Below are positions 62,793-64,000 of a stretch of 64,000 nt of DNA, in pieces. A program made the translations under genes and the position numbers. Location: assembly GCF_001667505.1 (NCBI RefSeq), contig NZ_LZHZ01000018.1:205995-269994 (forward strand). Direction: 5' to 3'. The notes beneath the pieces are model-generated. The model had not been told where the DNA came from, made no database searches, and saw only the letters and a list, made by a program, of their open reading frames with translations. Origin of the DNA: Mycobacterium sp. ACS1612 (lineage in GTDB: Bacteria; Actinomycetota; Actinomycetes; Mycobacteriales; Mycobacteriaceae). The first letter of the stretch is position 1. Each line of letters starts with the position of its first letter.

Positions 62793-64000
62793 TTGGAATC
62801 CTTGTCCTGCACATCCCTGCGCCGGCGGTTGCCGATCACTGCCTCGGTCCACGGCCGGTCCTCGGTGTAGAGGTCCTCGTCGGGCGACAGATTCGGATCG
62901 CGCCGCTTCTCCTTACCCTGGCTGCCGTGTCCGGCCCCGTGCATCGGCGCCATGCCGCCTCCCATCGCGCCGCCGGTGGCGGCCCCGGCAGACCCGGCGG
63001 CGGGTGTGGTGGATGCCGCACGCGTGGGCGCCGTCGGCGCCACGGTTTCGGCACCGACGGCTGGGGACAACGGCATCGATGAACCGCCGCCGCCCGCGCC
63101 ACCGCCGCCCGCGCCGGCGCCGCCACCTCCGCCCAGTGCGGCCGGTTTGAGGCTGGGATCCGTTGGCAGCTTCGGTGTTCCGGTCGACGGACCGCCACCG
63201 GGCAGGCCGCCGGGCATGCCGCCGGACGGCGCGCCGCCCCCCGGCGAACCGCCACCGGACGGTGAGCCGCCCCCCGGCGACGCGCCTCCGCTGGGTTGCT
63301 GGCCGCCTGCGGGCTGGCCGCCCGTCTGCTGTGCGGCCGAGGGAGGCTGCGCTGCGGCCGACGTTGGCTCCGCGGGAGCGCCGCCCCCGCCGGGGGTGGA
63401 TTCGCTTGCGCCACCGGGAGATCCGTCACGGTCAGTGGCTGCCTTCGGGTCTCGGGCGTTGGGATCCCTGGTCGCTGCGGTCGGGTCGAGGCCACTGTTC
63501 GGCGGGTTCTCGGGTTGAATCACCTTGGGCGACATTGCCGCCGCGTATTGACCGACCAACTCCTCGGAAGCCGCTTGCGCCTGCTGCATCTGCGCGAACA
63601 GCGCGGCCACCGCAGCGCCGTCCGTCGCGGCGGTCAACTTCTGCTCGGCCTGAGCGTACGCCTCGGCCAGCGGCCGATGCGCAGCGCTGACGCTCTGGTG
63701 CACGTCGGCAAGCCGGGTGGCCTCGGTCGACAGCTCCTCCCACGAGTTGGCGAGCTTGTCGAGCCAGGAGCGATAGCTGTTGAACTTGGCGTACGCGGCC
63801 TCGGCTGCCATGCCCTCCCAGTCGCCGACGCGGCCTTCGAAAGCCGGTGCGGCGCCGCGGATCTGGCCGGCGAAGCCCTTCCACAGGTCGGCGGAGTTCC
63901 GCAGCGACGCGCCCTGGTCGCCGGCGTCGAGCTGTTGCTGAACGATCGGGGGACTGGCGAAGCCGCCGGGGGTGATCGCGGCGGGGGCGGGGACCACAGC
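62789..64000 (-). CDS. espB: ESX-1 substrate EspB, N-terminus outside the window
   Basis: The open frame runs to the right edge. It shows LDAGDQGASLRNSADLW and the WxG-containing DWEGMAAEAAYAKFNSYRSWLDKL, which correspond to the PE-PPE-like fold of EspB. A long Gly/Pro/Ser-rich tail follows, then a conserved C-terminal block DEDLYTEDRPWTEAVIGNRRR with the processing/secretion features of M. tuberculosis EspB. About the first 130 residues are missing. EspB is secreted by ESX-1 and forms oligomers. The Gly/Pro tail is much longer in repeats than the conserved parts need. Confidence 0.92.
   Translation of the reverse strand, partial: AVVPAPAAITPGGFASPPIVQQQLDAGDQGASLRNSADLWKGFAGQIRGAAPAFEGRVGDWEGMAAEAAYAKFNSYRSWLDKLANSWEELSTEATRLADVHQSVSAAHRPLAEAYAQAEQKLTAATDGAAVAALFAQMQQAQAASEELVGQYAAAMSPKVIQPENPPNSGLDPTAATRDPNARDPKAATDRDGSPGGASESTPGGGGAPAEPTSAAAQPPSAAQQTGGQPAGGQQPSGGASPGGGSPSGGGSPGGGAPSGGMPGGLPGGGPSTGTPKLPTDPSLKPAALGGGGGAGAGGGGAGGGGSSMPLSPAVGAETVAPTAPTRAASTTPAAGSAGAATGGAMGGGMAPMHGAGHGSQGKEKRRDPNLSPDEDLYTEDRPWTEAVIGNRRRRDVQDKDSK

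Overview
The window is GC-rich actinobacterial DNA. It can be assigned to a mycobacterium of the Mycolicibacterium type (M. smegmatis-like layout) from its recognisable gene set: cwsA-ppiA-crgA, the pknB-pknA-pbpA-rodA-pstP-fhaB-fhaA cluster next to leuT, whiB6, and a near-complete ESX-1 type VII secretion locus. The first set is the classical oriC-proximal side found downstream of gyrA and the ileT-alaT tRNAs. In M. tuberculosis the ESX-1 locus lies on the other side of oriC. Here, as I recall for M. smegmatis, it follows the kinase/cell-shape cluster on the same side.

Region 1 (about 1-14914) is an integrated mobile element. It begins inside a tyrosine integrase gene (minus strand, cut by the window edge). 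It ends at a 44-bp fragment of the 3' half of tRNA-Ala(TGC), the expected attachment scar for insertion into alaT. The left part holds a divergent control region (XRE repressor plus integrase against an excisionase-like HTH protein, with two similar palindromic operators), a run of tightly overlapped small genes, a primase-like ATPase and a decayed HNH nuclease. The right part is minus-strand cargo: a compact three-gene unit (coiled-coil protein, DUF4041/GIY-YIG-like protein, 1164-aa SIR2-like protein) that looks like an anti-phage island, then an AbrB-like and membrane protein pair and a DUF3800 protein. No capsid, terminase or relaxase gene is visible, so a phage-satellite-like or otherwise non-autonomous element is likely (inference).

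Region 2 (about 15064-31138) is the conserved core: sdaA, cwsA, ppiA, a PH-like protein, crgA, a DUF881 protein, trpG/pabA, then the minus-strand cell-growth signalling operon fhaA-fhaB-pstP-rodA-pbpA-pknA-pknB. Most junctions are 4-bp ATGA overlaps or short gaps. It couples Ser/Thr phosphorylation, its phosphatase and FHA readers to peptidoglycan synthesis and septum placement. A tRNA-Leu(CAG) closes the region.

Region 3 (about 31266-44014) is metabolic and accessory: a lipoprotein, a TetR regulator, a molybdopterin oxidoreductase, two F420-type oxidoreductases, a ferritin-like protein, a subtilase, a thioesterase, a GNAT protein, a pirin, an EVE protein and a biotin-dependent carboxyltransferase subunit.

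Region 4 (about 44188-64000) is ESX-1: whiB6, a double-HTH protein, an EspI-like ATPase, then espE-like, espF-like, espG1, espH, eccA1, eccB1, eccCa1, eccCb1, PE35, PPE68, esxB, esxA, espI, eccD1, and convergent espL and espB (cut by the right edge). espJ and espK are absent from their usual place. A 101-bp unit resembling a MIRU-type element sits exactly in the stop/start overlap between eccCa1 and eccCb1.
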